Positions 10,028 through 19,136 of a DNA stretch of 64,000 bases are shown here, one piece after another. The translations under genes were made by a program, and so were the position numbers. The notes below the pieces were generated by a model, which made no database searches, was not told the origin of the DNA, and saw only the letters and a program-made list of their open reading frames with translations. This DNA comes from Dolichospermum flos-aquae CCAP 1403/13F (GTDB lineage: Bacteria > Cyanobacteriota > Cyanobacteriia > Cyanobacteriales > Nostocaceae). The DNA is taken from positions 1 through 64,000 of the forward strand of contig NZ_CP051206.1 in the NCBI RefSeq assembly GCF_012516395.1, read 5' to 3'. How positions within the stretch are numbered: position 1 is the first letter of the stretch; each line of letters opens with the position of its first letter.

Positions 10028-10813
10028 ATGCCTACTTTAAGAGTCAATTGTTTTACCTCTTTACCCATATTTTCCTTGCTGATAAGTGGAAGTTGGGTGT
10101 TCGTATGTGAATATAGTCCAGTTCAGGCTCAAACATCTAATAATATGCCAATATTCGCACAAGCAACATTGCCATATCTTCAGGAAATACCCATTAACCA
10201 GCAGCCATTACCGCAGTTACAACCAGGAAAATTCTATCAATCTCAAGGGACACAATATAGTCAATATAACCAAAACTTTGACCGATATTTTGTTTATGTT
10301 GATAGCAATAATTACGAAATTTTGCAGCGAGTTCGGCAAATTGAACCTAATGCCTATATTCGCAATTACAAGGGACGTAATGTGATCCAATCTGGCGTTT
10401 TCAATGGACAATCTAATGCTCAAAAACGGGTAAGGGAATTGGAATTTAATGGGATTTCTGGCGCGAAAATCGTTAATTCGGAAAATATAGAATTAACACC
10501 TAATTATTCGGTTCAACCAGTAATGTCTTATAATGCTCCCGGATATAATGATCAGAACTATGCAAATAACTATCAACAGGAAAAAAGAAATTCCTATTAT
10601 GTAGTTATTCCTGGTAATGCTAATAGTTTACATTCTTTAGGTACAGAAATTCGCCAAAAAGTTAGCATCAATATTAATGTATTTAGGAGAACTCAACCAC
10701 TAGGAACGCATATAGCTGTAGGACCATTTAGCGATCGCTTAGAAGCAGAACAATGGAATAGCTATTTGAAAAGTTCAGGTTACGGTAATGCTAGAGTTTA
10801 CTATGGAAAATAA
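10028..10813 (+). CDS. Secreted protein with SPOR-like repeats, function unknown
   Basis: A 261-aa product if started at ATG 10028, which gives a clean signal peptide (hydrophobic LPIFSLLISGSWVFV then VQAQ). A TTG 42 bases upstream at 9986 would only add a polar extension. The mature part has two stretches that read like SPOR or cell-wall-binding repeats: about residues 75-150 (YFVYVDSNN, then IQSGVFNGQSNAQKRVREL) and about 190-261 (YYVVIPGN, then IAVGPFSDRLEAEQWN). Probably periplasmic or envelope-associated. I recognise the domain style but not a named family. Confidence 0.7.
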   Translation: MPTLRVNCFTSLPIFSLLISGSWVFVCEYSPVQAQTSNNMPIFAQATLPYLQEIPINQQPLPQLQPGKFYQSQGTQYSQYNQNFDRYFVYVDSNNYEILQRVRQIEPNAYIRNYKGRNVIQSGVFNGQSNAQKRVRELEFNGISGAKIVNSENIELTPNYSVQPVMSYNAPGYNDQNYANNYQQEKRNSYYVVIPGNANSLHSLGTEIRQKVSININVFRRTQPLGTHIAVGPFSDRLEAEQWNSYLKSSGYGNARVYYGK

Positions 10814-10865
10814 GGTAATGGGTAATTGGTAATTGGTAATTGGTAATTGGTAATTGGTAATTGGT
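10813..10865. repeat. Heptamer tandem repeat (GGTAATT)n
   Basis: Seven-base TTGGTAA units in tandem immediately after the preceding stop, of the short tandemly repeated repetitive class known in heterocystous cyanobacteria. The same unit recurs near 32695-32745 and 37431-37502. Confidence 0.9.
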
Positions 10866-10893
10866 GAAAATATTTGTCTTTCAACTGACAACT

Positions 10894-10966
10894 GTACGGG
10901 CGAAGCATTTGGAGAACTATTTTTGGCAATGACCGATAATTTATCTTCCAAATGCTTCGCCCCTAC
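10894..10966 (+). repeat. 73-bp palindromic dispersed element, copy 1
   Basis: Begins GTACGGGCGAAGCATTTGGA and ends TCCAAATGCTTCGCCCCTAC, so the ends are inverted repeats of about 16 bp around a conserved AT-rich middle. Five near-identical copies occur elsewhere (13659, 17103, 32773, 37573, 43982), always beside CAACTGA-type heptamers. Confidence 0.9.
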
Positions 10967-10993
10967 TAACAACTAACAACTAACAACTGACTA

Positions 10994-12541
10994 ATGACTA
11001 AAGAACAATTTGTTGTTACCGCAGCCCAAATGCGGGATATTGAAGCCAGAATATTTACTGCCGGAATGCCTGTAGCAGCTTTAATGGAAAAGGTAGCGGG
11101 ATTAATTTCCCACCGCTTACAGGCTATTATTTCCCCAGGGCAATGTGTAGGAATTTTAGTTGGTCCCGGTCATAATGGAGGAGATGGTTTAGTAGTAGCT
11201 CGTGAATTGCATTTTCGCGGTTATCAAGTTTGGATTTATCAACCTTTTCCTAAATTAAAAGAATTAACTTCCCAACATTTTCAATATGCACAAAATTTAG
11301 GAATTCCCTGTTATCAAGAAATTGCTGAATTACCAAGTTATGATTTTTTAATTGATGGTTTATTTGGGTTTGGGTTAGAAACAAAAATTACTGATTCTAT
11401 TGCTACTGCAATTAATTATTTTAATAGCAAAAATCAACCCATTATTAGTATTGATATCCCTTCGGGTTTACATACAGATACAGGAGAAGTTTTAGGAACA
11501 GCTATTCAGGCAAATTATACATTTTGCTTAGGTTTATGGAAACAAGGTTTATTACAAGAACAAGCATTACCTTATATTGGTAAAGCCGAATTAATTGACT
11601 TTGATATTCCCTTAGCAGATATTCATGCTGTTATCGGTAATATTCCCCAAATCAAACGTATTACTAAAACAACAGCATTATCAACCTTACCTTTACCTCG
11701 TCCTCTCATTACCCATAAATATAAACAAGGACATTTATTATTAATTTGTGGTTCTCAACGTTATGCTGGTGGAGCAATTTTAACAGGTTTAGGTGCGCGA
11801 GCTTCTGGTATAGGAATGTTATCAATCGCTGTCCCCGAATCTCTGAAAATGTTGTTAGTTTCCCATTTACCAGAAGCGTTAATTATTGGTTGTCCCGAAA
11901 CCGAAACAGGAGCAATTGCTAATTTACCATTAGTAGGGTGTGTTAGCGACAGCGTAACGCACCTTATAGATTTAAATTCATTTACCACAATTGCTTGCGG
12001 ACCGGGTTTAACTAAAGATAATATTTCTATTATTCCCGAAATAATTAAATGTGAATGTCCTCTAATTCTCGATGCTGATGCTTTAAATATTCTGGCACAA
12101 TTAGGAACTATTCCCACATTGAAATCACGAAAATCAGCCACCGTACTCACACCCCATATAGGAGAATTTCAGCGGCTATTTCCGAATATTGCCTACACAG
12201 ATAGAATCAAAGCCGTACAAACAGCAGCACAAGAAAGTGGGGCTGTAGTCCTGCTAAAAGGGGCAAGAACAGCTATATCTAATTCTCAAGGTAGTAGTGT
12301 TTGGATAAATCCCGAAAGTACCCCAGCCCTAGCCCGTGGAGGCAGCGGTGATGTATTAACTGGGTTATTGGGTGGACTATTAGCGCAAATTATGAATAAA
12401 GAAATTTTTATAGAAGATATAGTCGCAACTGCGGCTTGGTGGCATTCCCAAGCAGGAATTTTAGCAGCACAAGCAAGAACAGAATTAGGAGTTGATGCTT
12501 TTACACTGACACAATATTTACTTCCGGTTTTCAAGCGATGA
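10994..12541 (+). CDS. nnr: Bifunctional NAD(P)H-hydrate epimerase / ADP-dependent dehydratase
   Basis: Repairs hydrated NAD(P)H: the N-terminal YjeF domain epimerises S/R-NADHX (GPGHNGGDGLVVAREL near residue 55) and the C-terminal ribokinase-like domain dehydrates S-NADHX using ADP (ACGPGLTKDN near 335, LDADALNIL near 360, GGSGDVLTGLLGG near 450). 515 aa, normal for the fusion. Around residues 314-325 the reading VGCVSDSVTHLI is encoded by a dispersed palindromic repeat (11934-11963) that also occurs outside genes at about 46175, so it looks like an in-frame repeat insertion in a surface loop of the dehydratase half. Confidence 0.93.
   Translation: MTKEQFVVTAAQMRDIEARIFTAGMPVAALMEKVAGLISHRLQAIISPGQCVGILVGPGHNGGDGLVVARELHFRGYQVWIYQPFPKLKELTSQHFQYAQNLGIPCYQEIAELPSYDFLIDGLFGFGLETKITDSIATAINYFNSKNQPIISIDIPSGLHTDTGEVLGTAIQANYTFCLGLWKQGLLQEQALPYIGKAELIDFDIPLADIHAVIGNIPQIKRITKTTALSTLPLPRPLITHKYKQGHLLLICGSQRYAGGAILTGLGARASGIGMLSIAVPESLKMLLVSHLPEALIIGCPETETGAIANLPLVGCVSDSVTHLIDLNSFTTIACGPGLTKDNISIIPEIIKCECPLILDADALNILAQLGTIPTLKSRKSATVLTPHIGEFQRLFPNIAYTDRIKAVQTAAQESGAVVLLKGARTAISNSQGSSVWINPESTPALARGGSGDVLTGLLGGLLAQIMNKEIFIEDIVATAAWWHSQAGILAAQARTELGVDAFTLTQYLLPVFKR
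11934..11963. repeat. Short palindromic repeat inserted in-frame in nnr
   Basis: The stretch GTTAGCGACAGCGTAACGC with flanking GTGT/CACC occurs here inside nnr and again at about 46175-46200 between genes. It is palindromic (GCGTTACGCTGTCGCTAAC on the other strand). Here it is read as GCVSDSVTH without breaking the frame. Confidence 0.75.
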
Positions 12542-12613
12542 TAATGGGGACTGGGGACTGGGTAAAAATTCTTCCCAATCACCAATCACCAATTACCAAT
12601 CACCAAATAACAA

Positions 12614-13000
12614 TTACTTAACTGTTACCTTACCACCAGCCTCTTCAATCCGCTTCTTGATATCTTCAGCGGCTTCCTTAGTTACAGCTTCTTTAACTGC
12701 TTTAGGAGCGGCTTCTACCAAGTCCTTAGCTTCTTTCAGACCTAGACCTGTGATTTCACGGACAATCTTCAAGACAGCAATCTTCTTATCGGCAGGTACA
12801 GAATCCAAAATTGCATCAAATTCGGTCTTCTCTTCTACTACTTCAGCAACAGCACCAGGAGCAGCCATCATCATCATGCCACCACCAGTAGGAGCAGCAC
12901 TAACACCAAAAGCTTCTTCAATTTGCTTAACTAATTCAGAAGCTTCTAATAAGGTCAAAGATTTCAATTGGTCTAAAATTTGTTCGGTTGCAGCAGACAT
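12614..13000 (-). CDS. rplL: 50S ribosomal protein L7/L12
   Basis: Stalk protein that recruits translation factors to the ribosome; 128 aa, normal length. N-terminal dimerisation helices (residues 1-35, [19 protein letters not shown]), a flexible Ala/Gly/Met-rich hinge (about 36-52) and the C-terminal factor-binding domain ([19 protein letters not shown]). It is last in the rplK-rplA-rplJ-rplL order and lies 59 bp after rplJ. It is expected to be co-transcribed with rplJ and under the L10-leader control upstream. Confidence 0.97.
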   Translation of the reverse strand: MSAATEQILDQLKSLTLLEASELVKQIEEAFGVSAAPTGGGMMMMAAPGAVAEVVEEKTEFDAILDSVPADKKIAVLKIVREITGLGLKEAKDLVEAAPKAVKEAVTKEAAEDIKKRIEEAGGKVTVK

Positions 13001-13059
13001 GGATATAACTCCTAAAGAATTTTTGATTTGTTAGTTTTTTAGTTGTGAGTTGTCAGTGA

Positions 13060-13629
13060 TTAATCTTCACTAACTACCGCTAACTCAGCAGCACTTTCAG
13101 AACTATCGCTATTTTCTTTTTCAGCGACAGCTTGCAAAGCGCGAGCCAAAGAACTGGGAACTTCGTTGATACCAACAGCCAGCTTGGTAGCCACACCGTT
13201 GATAGCTCCAGCAATTTGAGCCATGAGTTGTTCCTTAGATGGCAAGTCTCCTAGAGCCTTGACATCAGCTTCACTCAGGACACGACCTTCCATGACACCA
13301 CCGCGAATTTCTGTTTTCTTGGTGGCTTTTTGGAATGCTTGGTAAGCTTTAATCGCAGATAAATCTTCTTTAACTAGCAGAAATGCCGAAGAACCGTTAA
13401 GTAATTCTGACATTGGCTGCCATTGTTCCTGATCCTTAATAGCAATGCCCATAAAGGTGTTTTTTGTCACCTTACAGATAGCACCACTAGGACGGAGTTG
13501 CCGACGCAAATCTGTGATTTCAGCAACTGTCAGCCCCTGATAATCAATTACCAGAGCTAAAGTTGATTCACTCAAAGAAACTTTAAGATCAGCAACTATT
13601 TCTTTTTTGTTTTCTAACGTTCTTCCCAT
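13060..13629 (-). CDS. rplJ: 50S ribosomal protein L10
   Basis: Base of the ribosomal stalk; binds 23S rRNA and L7/L12 dimers. 189 aa. Starts [16 protein letters not shown], with the conserved [15 protein letters not shown] and [15 protein letters not shown], and an extended acidic C-terminal tail ([13 protein letters not shown]) where L7/L12 binds. It lies behind an L10-type leader and an attenuator-like hairpin, with a 73-bp dispersed repeat between them and the start codon. Autogenous regulation by L10 is the known behaviour of such leaders. Confidence 0.96.
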   Translation of the reverse strand: MGRTLENKKEIVADLKVSLSESTLALVIDYQGLTVAEITDLRRQLRPSGAICKVTKNTFMGIAIKDQEQWQPMSELLNGSSAFLLVKEDLSAIKAYQAFQKATKKTEIRGGVMEGRVLSEADVKALGDLPSKEQLMAQIAGAINGVATKLAVGINEVPSSLARALQAVAEKENSDSSESAAELAVVSED

Positions 13630-13658
13630 ACTTGTCTCACCTCCAATGTCAGTTGTCA

Positions 13659-13731
13659 GTAGGGGCGAAGCATTTGGAAGATAAATTATCGGTCATTGCC
13701 AAAAATAGTTCTCCAAATGCTTCGCCCGTAC
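13659..13731 (-). repeat. 73-bp palindromic dispersed element, copy 2
   Basis: Inverted copy of the element at 10894, flanked by CAGTTGT heptamers. It sits in the rplA-rplJ spacer between the attenuator and the rplJ start, so it would be transcribed as a long hairpin in the rplJ leader. Confidence 0.9.
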
Positions 13732-13770
13732 AGTTGTCAGTTGTTAGTTGTCACCTTTTTGCTGACACAC

Positions 13771-13806
13771 GGAAAAAACTTAACCCCAGCTATCTTAGCC
13801 AGGGTT
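13771..13806 (-). terminator. Attenuator/terminator hairpin in the rplJ leader
   Basis: On the minus strand AACCCTGGCTA pairs with TAGCTGGGGTT (11 bp with two G-U pairs) around loop AGA, followed by AAG and a run of six T. It lies between the L10-leader fold and rplJ, where an attenuator of the rplJL unit would be expected. Confidence 0.75.
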
Positions 13807-13874
13807 TCAAAGTAGTATTTTTAAGGCCGCAGTTATCAAACTTTTCTTGATTAAACTTCAGGCGGTTAAAATTA

Positions 13875-13919
13875 CAACCTCGGCAGGGTATTAAGCTATT
13901 AGCACCTGCTGTCTCCGGC
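13875..13919 (-). ncRNA. Ribosomal protein L10 leader
   Basis: Minus-strand reading contains GGAGACAGCAGGTGC and, after a short stem, TACCCTGCCGAGG. This matches the conserved kink and stem (GCAGGTG ... CCTGCCGAGG) of the L10(L12)4 leader as I know it from bacteria. Its place between rplA and rplJ is the standard one. Confidence 0.75.
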
Positions 13920-13990
13920 TTTGCTTATTTAATTTTGGTCATTGGTAATTTCTGATTATCTTCATCTACTACCAATTACCCATTACCAAA

Positions 13991-14707
13991 CTATGCAGCG
14001 TCAGTTATTTTTAACTCTCGTAAAGCACTAATGTCAATAGCAATTGACGGACCCATTGTCGAGGATATATACACTGACCGCCAATAACGACCCTTAGCGC
14101 CCGAAGGACGGTTACGGTCAATTGACTCTTGTAATGCCTTCAGATTGATTAATAAATCTTCAGGTGAAAAAGCAGTCTTACCAAACATAACATGGACAAT
14201 CCCAGTTCGATCAGCCCGATATTCTAATTTACCAGCTTTGAATTCAGCGATCGCACTAGCAACATCAAATGTCACTGTTCCACCTTTAGGTGAAGGCATC
14301 AAACCCCGTGGACCTAGTAATTTACCCAGCTTTGCTACCTGTGGCATCACATCTGGTGTAGCAATCAGCTTGTCAAAGTCCATCATGCCTTTCTGAATAT
14401 CTTCAATGAGTTCTTCAGAACCAGCTATATCAGCACCAGCATTAGTTGCTTCTGTGACTTTTTCCCCTCTGGCGATAACTGCTACCCGAATTATCTGTCC
14501 TGTGCCTTTAGGTAGTGCTACCGTTGTCCGCAACTGTTGGTCTGTATATTTAGGATCAATTCCTAAACGAATATGAGCTTCAGCAGCCTCAGCAAATTTA
14601 GCGGTTGCTGTTTCTTTTAACAGAGCTAATGCTTCTAAGGGTGTATAATCTCGATCTTCTACTTTTTCTAGCAACGCCTGTAAGCGGCGTGATACTTTTT
14701 TTGCCAT
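13991..14707 (-). CDS. rplA: 50S ribosomal protein L1
   Basis: L1-stalk protein that binds 23S rRNA and helps release E-site tRNA. 238 aa, usual size. Conserved segments include [19 protein letters not shown] near residue 46, [15 protein letters not shown] near 132 and the C-terminal [14 protein letters not shown]. It lies 166 bp after rplK, the spacer being filled by CAGTTGT heptamers. It belongs to the ribosomal cluster read on the minus strand. Confidence 0.97.
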   Translation of the reverse strand: MAKKVSRRLQALLEKVEDRDYTPLEALALLKETATAKFAEAAEAHIRLGIDPKYTDQQLRTTVALPKGTGQIIRVAVIARGEKVTEATNAGADIAGSEELIEDIQKGMMDFDKLIATPDVMPQVAKLGKLLGPRGLMPSPKGGTVTFDVASAIAEFKAGKLEYRADRTGIVHVMFGKTAFSPEDLLINLKALQESIDRNRPSGAKGRYWRSVYISSTMGPSIAIDISALRELKITDAA

Positions 14708-14763
14708 TTTTTTCTCCTGGGGTAATCTCGAAGTCGTGCTTCTCCCCCGATATGATTTTGTTA

Positions 14764-14803
14764 TTAGTTCAGTTGTCAGTTGTCAGTTGTCAGTTGTCAG
14801 TTG
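14764..14803. repeat. CAGTTGT heptamer array
   Basis: Five to six tandem units of the 7-mer CAGTTGT in the rplK-rplA spacer, the same unit that borders the 73-bp elements elsewhere. Confidence 0.85.
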
Positions 14804-14872
14804 TTATTTTTTTATCTACTGTCACCTGTCACCGTTTCGCTGACGCTCACGGCGAAGCCTGTTCTCTGTCAC

Positions 14873-15298
14873 CTAATCTGTGATTGTTACGCCCATGTTT
14901 TTAGCAGTTCCTTCCACGATATTCATGGCTGCATCAATATCATTGGCGTTGAGGTCAGGAAGCTTGGTTTGAGCAATTTCACGTAATTGCGTTCTGCTAA
15001 TGCTACCAACTTTAGTTTTGTTGGGTTCACTTGAGCCTCTTTCAATCTTCGCTGCCTTGCGAATCAAAACTGATGCTGGTGGAGTTTTGAGTACAAATGT
15101 AAAACTTCTATCTTCATAAACAGAAATTTCTACAGGTATCACCATTCCAGCTTGGTCTGCTGTTTTGGCGTTGTACTCCTTGCAGAACATCATGATGTTA
15201 ACACCATGTTGACCCAATGCAGGACCAACTGGCGGTGCTGGGTTGGCTTTCCCAGCATTCAGGGCCAATTTAATGACCGCTACTACTTTCTTCGCCAT
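14873..15298 (-). CDS. rplK: 50S ribosomal protein L11
   Basis: Binds the GTPase-associated centre of 23S rRNA. 141 aa, the standard length. [20 protein letters not shown] at the start, then [22 protein letters not shown], the Pro-rich N-domain motif, and the C-terminal rRNA-binding domain ([20 protein letters not shown]). It follows nusG by only 6 bp, so the two are surely co-transcribed. Confidence 0.98.
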   Translation of the reverse strand: MAKKVVAVIKLALNAGKANPAPPVGPALGQHGVNIMMFCKEYNAKTADQAGMVIPVEISVYEDRSFTFVLKTPPASVLIRKAAKIERGSSEPNKTKVGSISRTQLREIAQTKLPDLNANDIDAAMNIVEGTAKNMGVTITD

Positions 15299-15304
15299 TT
15301 GTAT

Positions 15305-15937
15305 TTAGCTCTGTTTTTTAACCTGATTAAATTCCAATTCTACTGGTGTATCTCGTCCAAAGATAGAAAGCAGAGCTTTTAGTTTACTCCGTTCTGGGGA
15401 AACTTCAATCACCTCGCCTTCAAAATCCTTAAATGGACCAGAAAGCACAACTATCTTATCACCTGTAGCCATATCAATTATGACTACTGGCTCTTGTTCC
15501 AAGGCTTGTTTGAATATGCGTTCAACTTCCGAAGGATTCAGGGGAACTGGCTTAACGTGACCACGGCCTCTACCGCTACCACGCTTCTGCTCTGCGCCCA
15601 CAAAGTTAATCACGTGGGAGGTGTTTCTTACCACCTGCCATGTATCATCACTCATCGCCATTCGGACTAGCACATAACCAGGGAAAACCTTTTCTTCTGA
15701 AGGTAGACGTTTACCGTCCTTACGGATTTTCACCGTTGGGGTGTGGGGAATTTCCACTTGGACGATTCTATCAGCGACATCAAAAGTTTGGATACGTTGC
15801 TCTAAATTTGTCTTTACCCGTTTCTCACAGCCAGAGGCTACTTGCACTGCATACCAGCGGACTTCTTTGATCCCTGTTAAGAGTGTGTCATCTGACTGCA
15901 ACTCGGAGTTGCGTGGTTCGTCTGTTGCAGAAGTCAT
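15305..15937 (-). CDS. nusG: Transcription termination/antitermination protein NusG
   Basis: RNA polymerase processivity factor that also couples transcription to ribosomes. The NGN domain (RWYAVQVASGCEKRVKTNL through PGYVLVRMAMSDDTW) is followed by a KOW domain (GDKIVVLSGPFKDFEGEVIEV). I choose ATG 15937 (MTSATDEP, 210 aa) because it overlaps the secE stop as TGATG, the usual translational coupling, and matches the start usual in cyanobacteria. An upstream frame to 15961 would overlap secE by 25 bp. Confidence 0.95.
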   Translation of the reverse strand: MTSATDEPRNSELQSDDTLLTGIKEVRWYAVQVASGCEKRVKTNLEQRIQTFDVADRIVQVEIPHTPTVKIRKDGKRLPSEEKVFPGYVLVRMAMSDDTWQVVRNTSHVINFVGAEQKRGSGRGRGHVKPVPLNPSEVERIFKQALEQEPVVIIDMATGDKIVVLSGPFKDFEGEVIEVSPERSKLKALLSIFGRDTPVELEFNQVKKQS

Positions 15938-16158
15938 CAGAACACCTGTTTTGCTGCCCAAGCGAACAATCCATCTACCAAATATATCAGAGAGGCGGAG
16001 AGTGTAACCATTAATAGTACAGCGGCTGATTCACTCACCAACTGTTTCCGACTGGGCCAAATTACTTTCTCAAGTTCTTCCTTTGTTCCTTGGAAAAAAT
16101 TGTTTAAGTTAAACCCATTTTCGGTTTCTGGCATTTCTGCTTCATTTTTTTTGGCCAC
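15937..16158 (-). CDS. secE: Preprotein translocase subunit SecE
   Basis: Small membrane subunit of the SecYEG channel. I place the start at GTG 16158 (VAKKNEAEMPE), giving 73 aa, the normal cyanobacterial size. An ATG at 16209 would add 17 residues with no family counterpart. EELEKVIWPSRKQLVSESAAV is the conserved amphipathic segment before the single transmembrane helix (VLLMVTLSASLIYLVDGLF). It is coupled to nusG by overlapping TGATG. Confidence 0.93.
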   Translation of the reverse strand: MAKKNEAEMPETENGFNLNNFFQGTKEELEKVIWPSRKQLVSESAAVLLMVTLSASLIYLVDGLFAWAAKQVF

Positions 16159-16342
16159 AGTCGTTATCCCCCCGTTTCTTAAATAGCCTAACCTTGTGAT
16201 TTTTTTCAAGGTTTATAGCTTCGGCCTAAATTAACTGCCAACAGTCAAGCTATATTTCAAAAAAATTATACCCGAAATAATTGACGTTTTCTGCTGTTTT
16301 GGCAGTGGCGTTATTGCTTCGGGCAGTATTTTTCTTTTTTAG

Positions 16343-16415
16343 CGCGCCCTGGAGGACTTGAACCCCCGACATCAGGTTTTGGAGACCTGCGTTCTACCAA
16401 CTGAACTAAGAGCGC
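16343..16415 (-). tRNA. tRNA-Trp (CCA anticodon)
   Basis: A 73-nt cloverleaf on the minus strand: acceptor GCGCTCT pairs with AGGGCGC, the anticodon loop is CTCCAAA in stem CAGGT/ACCTG, the T-arm has GGTTCAAGTCC, and the discriminator is G. The 3' CCA is not encoded. tRNA-Trp just upstream of secE-nusG is a common bacterial arrangement. Confidence 0.97.
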
Positions 16416-16565
16416 ACAAGCTTTTCTTGTTACAGTCATTGCGCTGAACTTTTTTTATTCTAACGCAATTTCGCTTCTGATTGTAACTTATTTTTTTTCT
16501 TTTGGCAAGTTAGCGGCAGATGCCGCTTGCAGACTGGGTTTTGTCTATTAATTCACCATTGGGAA

Positions 16566-16928
16566 TTATAGAGGGCGGTCGAATCTTTGTTTAATGCGGG
16601 TTGCCTTGCCGACGAGGGCGCGTAGATAATATAATTTAGCACGTCTAACCTTACCACGACGCAATACTTTAATGCTTTCAACCAGGGGAGAATGAAGCAA
16701 AAATACTCGTTCTACACCCACACCTTGGAAAACTTTACGGACTGTGATAGTTTCGTTGATGCCGCCATTGCGTCTAGCTATAACTACACCTTCGTAAGGT
16801 TGCACACGGAATTTAGTGCCTTCCTGAATTTTGATTCCTACCTTAACTGTGTCACCGACATAGATATCGGGTAAGTCAGATTTCATTTGCTCCGCTTCAA
16901 TTGAGCGGATAATCTCTTGGGCGTTCAT
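16566..16928 (-). CDS. rplS: 50S ribosomal protein L19
   Basis: Located at the 30S-50S interface. 120 aa, usual length. [20 protein letters not shown], then [12 protein letters not shown]-like [20 protein letters not shown] and the basic C-terminal [16 protein letters not shown] are all diagnostic. It stands upstream of tRNA-Trp on the same strand, separated by about 150 bp. Confidence 0.97.
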   Translation of the reverse strand: MNAQEIIRSIEAEQMKSDLPDIYVGDTVKVGIKIQEGTKFRVQPYEGVVIARRNGGINETITVRKVFQGVGVERVFLLHSPLVESIKVLRRGKVRRAKLYYLRALVGKATRIKQRFDRPL

Positions 16929-17102
16929 TACTTTTTATGTTTTTTGAAAAAACTCACAATCGTTAATTATAAATCTATAATTGCCAAAGAGTCCAGCTAT
17001 TTATTGGAGGAGTCAGGAGTATGGCTAACGCCACGCTTCGCTATCAGGAAGAAGAAAGAAGAAAGAAGAAAATTACCTAATGACAACTGACAACTAACAA
17101 CT

Positions 17103-17175
17103 GTACGGGCGAAGCATTTGCAGAACTATTTTTGGCAATGACCGATAATTTATCTTCCAAATGCTTCGCCCCTAC
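17103..17175 (+). repeat. 73-bp palindromic dispersed element, copy 3
   Basis: Same element as at 10894 with one visible difference (TTTGCAGAAC for TTTGGAGAAC), again flanked by CAACTGA/ACTGACA heptamers. It lies between the divergent rplS and hflX, about 90 bp upstream of the hflX coding region. Confidence 0.9.
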
Positions 17176-17297
17176 TGACAACTGACAACTGACAACTGAC
17201 CAATTGCTGTTGTAAAATAGACAGTGTCAGGATTCAGGGGGAACCAGGTAACTGGTCATAAACGCCTATAGAGACTATCTTTGGTAATGTTCAAGGT

Positions 17298-19004
17298 TTG
17301 AAGTCCAGCCAGCTAAAACAACTCCAGCGGCTGTACCACCAGCGGATATCAGGCGATCGCATTACGACTACTGATTTTGCTCAACGGCTGGCAGCCATTA
17401 GTACGGAAATTAATCAACCTATTTGTACTTATATCAATCGTCGTGGACAAGTGATTCGAGTTGGTGTAGGTACTCCGCGTCAAACGCAAATTCCGCCCTT
17501 AGAACTACCTCGCTATGGTGCAGAGCGTCTGAGCGGTATTCGTTGTTTATCTACCAATCTCAAGTCAGAACAACCGAGTGAGTCAGCCTTAACAGCCATG
17601 GCTTTACAAAGATTGGATGCTTTAGTAGTTTTTAATATTACTGGAGGAGGATTTACCAAGCGTGGCGGTGGTTCAACTGGATACGTAAAAGAAGCTTATC
17701 TAGCGCATCTAGTAGCCAATAGCAAACAGTTAGTGGCGACGCAATCCTCTGATACTAGTATTTCAGATCCGGGAATATATTCCCACATCTCACCACCTCT
17801 GAGCTTAGATGCTTTGGCTGACCAGGATTTTCTGGACTTAGTGGCAAGTTTAGAAGAGGAATTTAGTCGGGAGTATGTAGCGCAAGAGGTAGACGCTGAT
17901 CATGATCGGGTGGTAATTGTGGGGGTATTAACAGAAAATATCACGCCGCAACAATTCCAAGACATCATAGTGGAATTGACCCGATTAGTGGATACGGCTG
18001 GAGGTGTTGTTTTACAAACCTTACAACAAAAGCGATCGCGTATTCATCCCCAAACAGTGATTGGTGAAGGTAAAGTCCAAGAAGTGGCGATCGCTGTGCA
18101 AACTCTAGGTGCTAATTTGGTAGTATTTGATCGTGATCTTTCCCGTTCCCAAGTTCGCAATTTAGAAGCACAAATTGGTGTTAGGGTAGTTGACCGTACC
18201 GAAGTAATTTTAGATATTTTTGCCCAACGCGCTCAATCTGGTGCAGGTAAATTACAGGTGGAACTGGCACAGTTAGGGTATATGCTGCCACGACTCACGG
18301 GCAAGGGTGAGGGTATGTCCAGATTAGGCGGTGGTATTGGCACAAGAGGACCTGGTGAAACCAAGCTAGAAACAGAACGCCGGGCTATTCAAAAGCGGAT
18401 TTCTCGACTCCAACACGAAGTTAATCAATTACAAGCTCATCGTTGTCGGTTACGTCAACGACGACAACATCGAGAAGTTCCCTCAGTGGCTTTGGTGGGT
18501 TATACCAACGCTGGTAAATCCACTTTACTCAACGCCCTCACCAATTCGGAAGTATACACGGCTGACCAACTGTTTGCTACCCTTGACCCGACCACACGGC
18601 GATTAATAATTCCTCATGCGGAAACGGGCGCACCCCAGGAAACTCTAATGACGGATACTGTAGGGTTTATCCATGAGTTACCTGCATCTTTAATGGATGC
18701 TTTTCGGGCAACGTTGGAGGAGGTGACAGAAGCGGATGCTTTATTGCATTTGGTGGATTTATCTCATCCTGCTTGGTTGAATCACATTCGCGCAGTTCGG
18801 GACATACTCGCGCAAATGCCGATTACACCAGGACCGGCGTTAGTGGCTTTTAATAAAATTGATCAAGTTAGTAGTGAAACACTGGCTTTGGCTAGAGAGG
18901 AGTTTCCTTTAGCAGTGTTTATTTCTGCTAGTCAGCGGTTAGGACTGGAAACTCTGCGTCAGCGTCTATCTCTATTGATTCAGTACGCTGTTGGTGATGA
19001 TTGA
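17298..19004 (+). CDS. hflX: GTPase HflX
   Basis: Ribosome-associated GTPase that splits stalled ribosomes. A long N-terminal domain (to about residue 200) is followed by the HflX subdomain (GVVLQTLQQKRSRIHPQTVIGEGK) and the G domain: G1 GYTNAGKST near 403, G3 DTVGFIHELP, G4 FNKID. 568 aa from the only standard start in frame, TTG 17298. The reading frame is open for another 12 codons upstream with homolog-like residues (ETIFGNVQG), and the position where relatives start carries ATA at 17268, so the true start is unclear. Confidence 0.93.
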   Translation: MKSSQLKQLQRLYHQRISGDRITTTDFAQRLAAISTEINQPICTYINRRGQVIRVGVGTPRQTQIPPLELPRYGAERLSGIRCLSTNLKSEQPSESALTAMALQRLDALVVFNITGGGFTKRGGGSTGYVKEAYLAHLVANSKQLVATQSSDTSISDPGIYSHISPPLSLDALADQDFLDLVASLEEEFSREYVAQEVDADHDRVVIVGVLTENITPQQFQDIIVELTRLVDTAGGVVLQTLQQKRSRIHPQTVIGEGKVQEVAIAVQTLGANLVVFDRDLSRSQVRNLEAQIGVRVVDRTEVILDIFAQRAQSGAGKLQVELAQLGYMLPRLTGKGEGMSRLGGGIGTRGPGETKLETERRAIQKRISRLQHEVNQLQAHRCRLRQRRQHREVPSVALVGYTNAGKSTLLNALTNSEVYTADQLFATLDPTTRRLIIPHAETGAPQETLMTDTVGFIHELPASLMDAFRATLEEVTEADALLHLVDLSHPAWLNHIRAVRDILAQMPITPGPALVAFNKIDQVSSETLALAREEFPLAVFISASQRLGLETLRQRLSLLIQYAVGDD

Positions 19005-19012
19005 TAGTTTTT

Positions 19013-19136
19013 AGATCCCCGACTTCTTTCTCGTTCCCATACTCTGTATGGGAATGAATTTTAGAAGGCTCTGCTCCCAATGATAGCAGAGGCAGAGCCT
19101 CTTGAGGGCATTCCCAGTCGAAGACTGGGAACGAGA
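19013..19136. repeat. Half palindrome plus 108-bp dispersed element with TCTCGTTCCCA ends
   Basis: From 19029 to 19136 an element begins TCTCGTTCCCA and ends TGGGAACGAGA, with inner palindromes near each end. Its left side abuts AGATCCCCGACTTCT (19013-19027), half of the palindrome found whole at 25317, 34147, 34854 and 36029. Its right side abuts a DUF4351-protein remnant. One repeat thus appears to have broken another. Confidence 0.7.
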
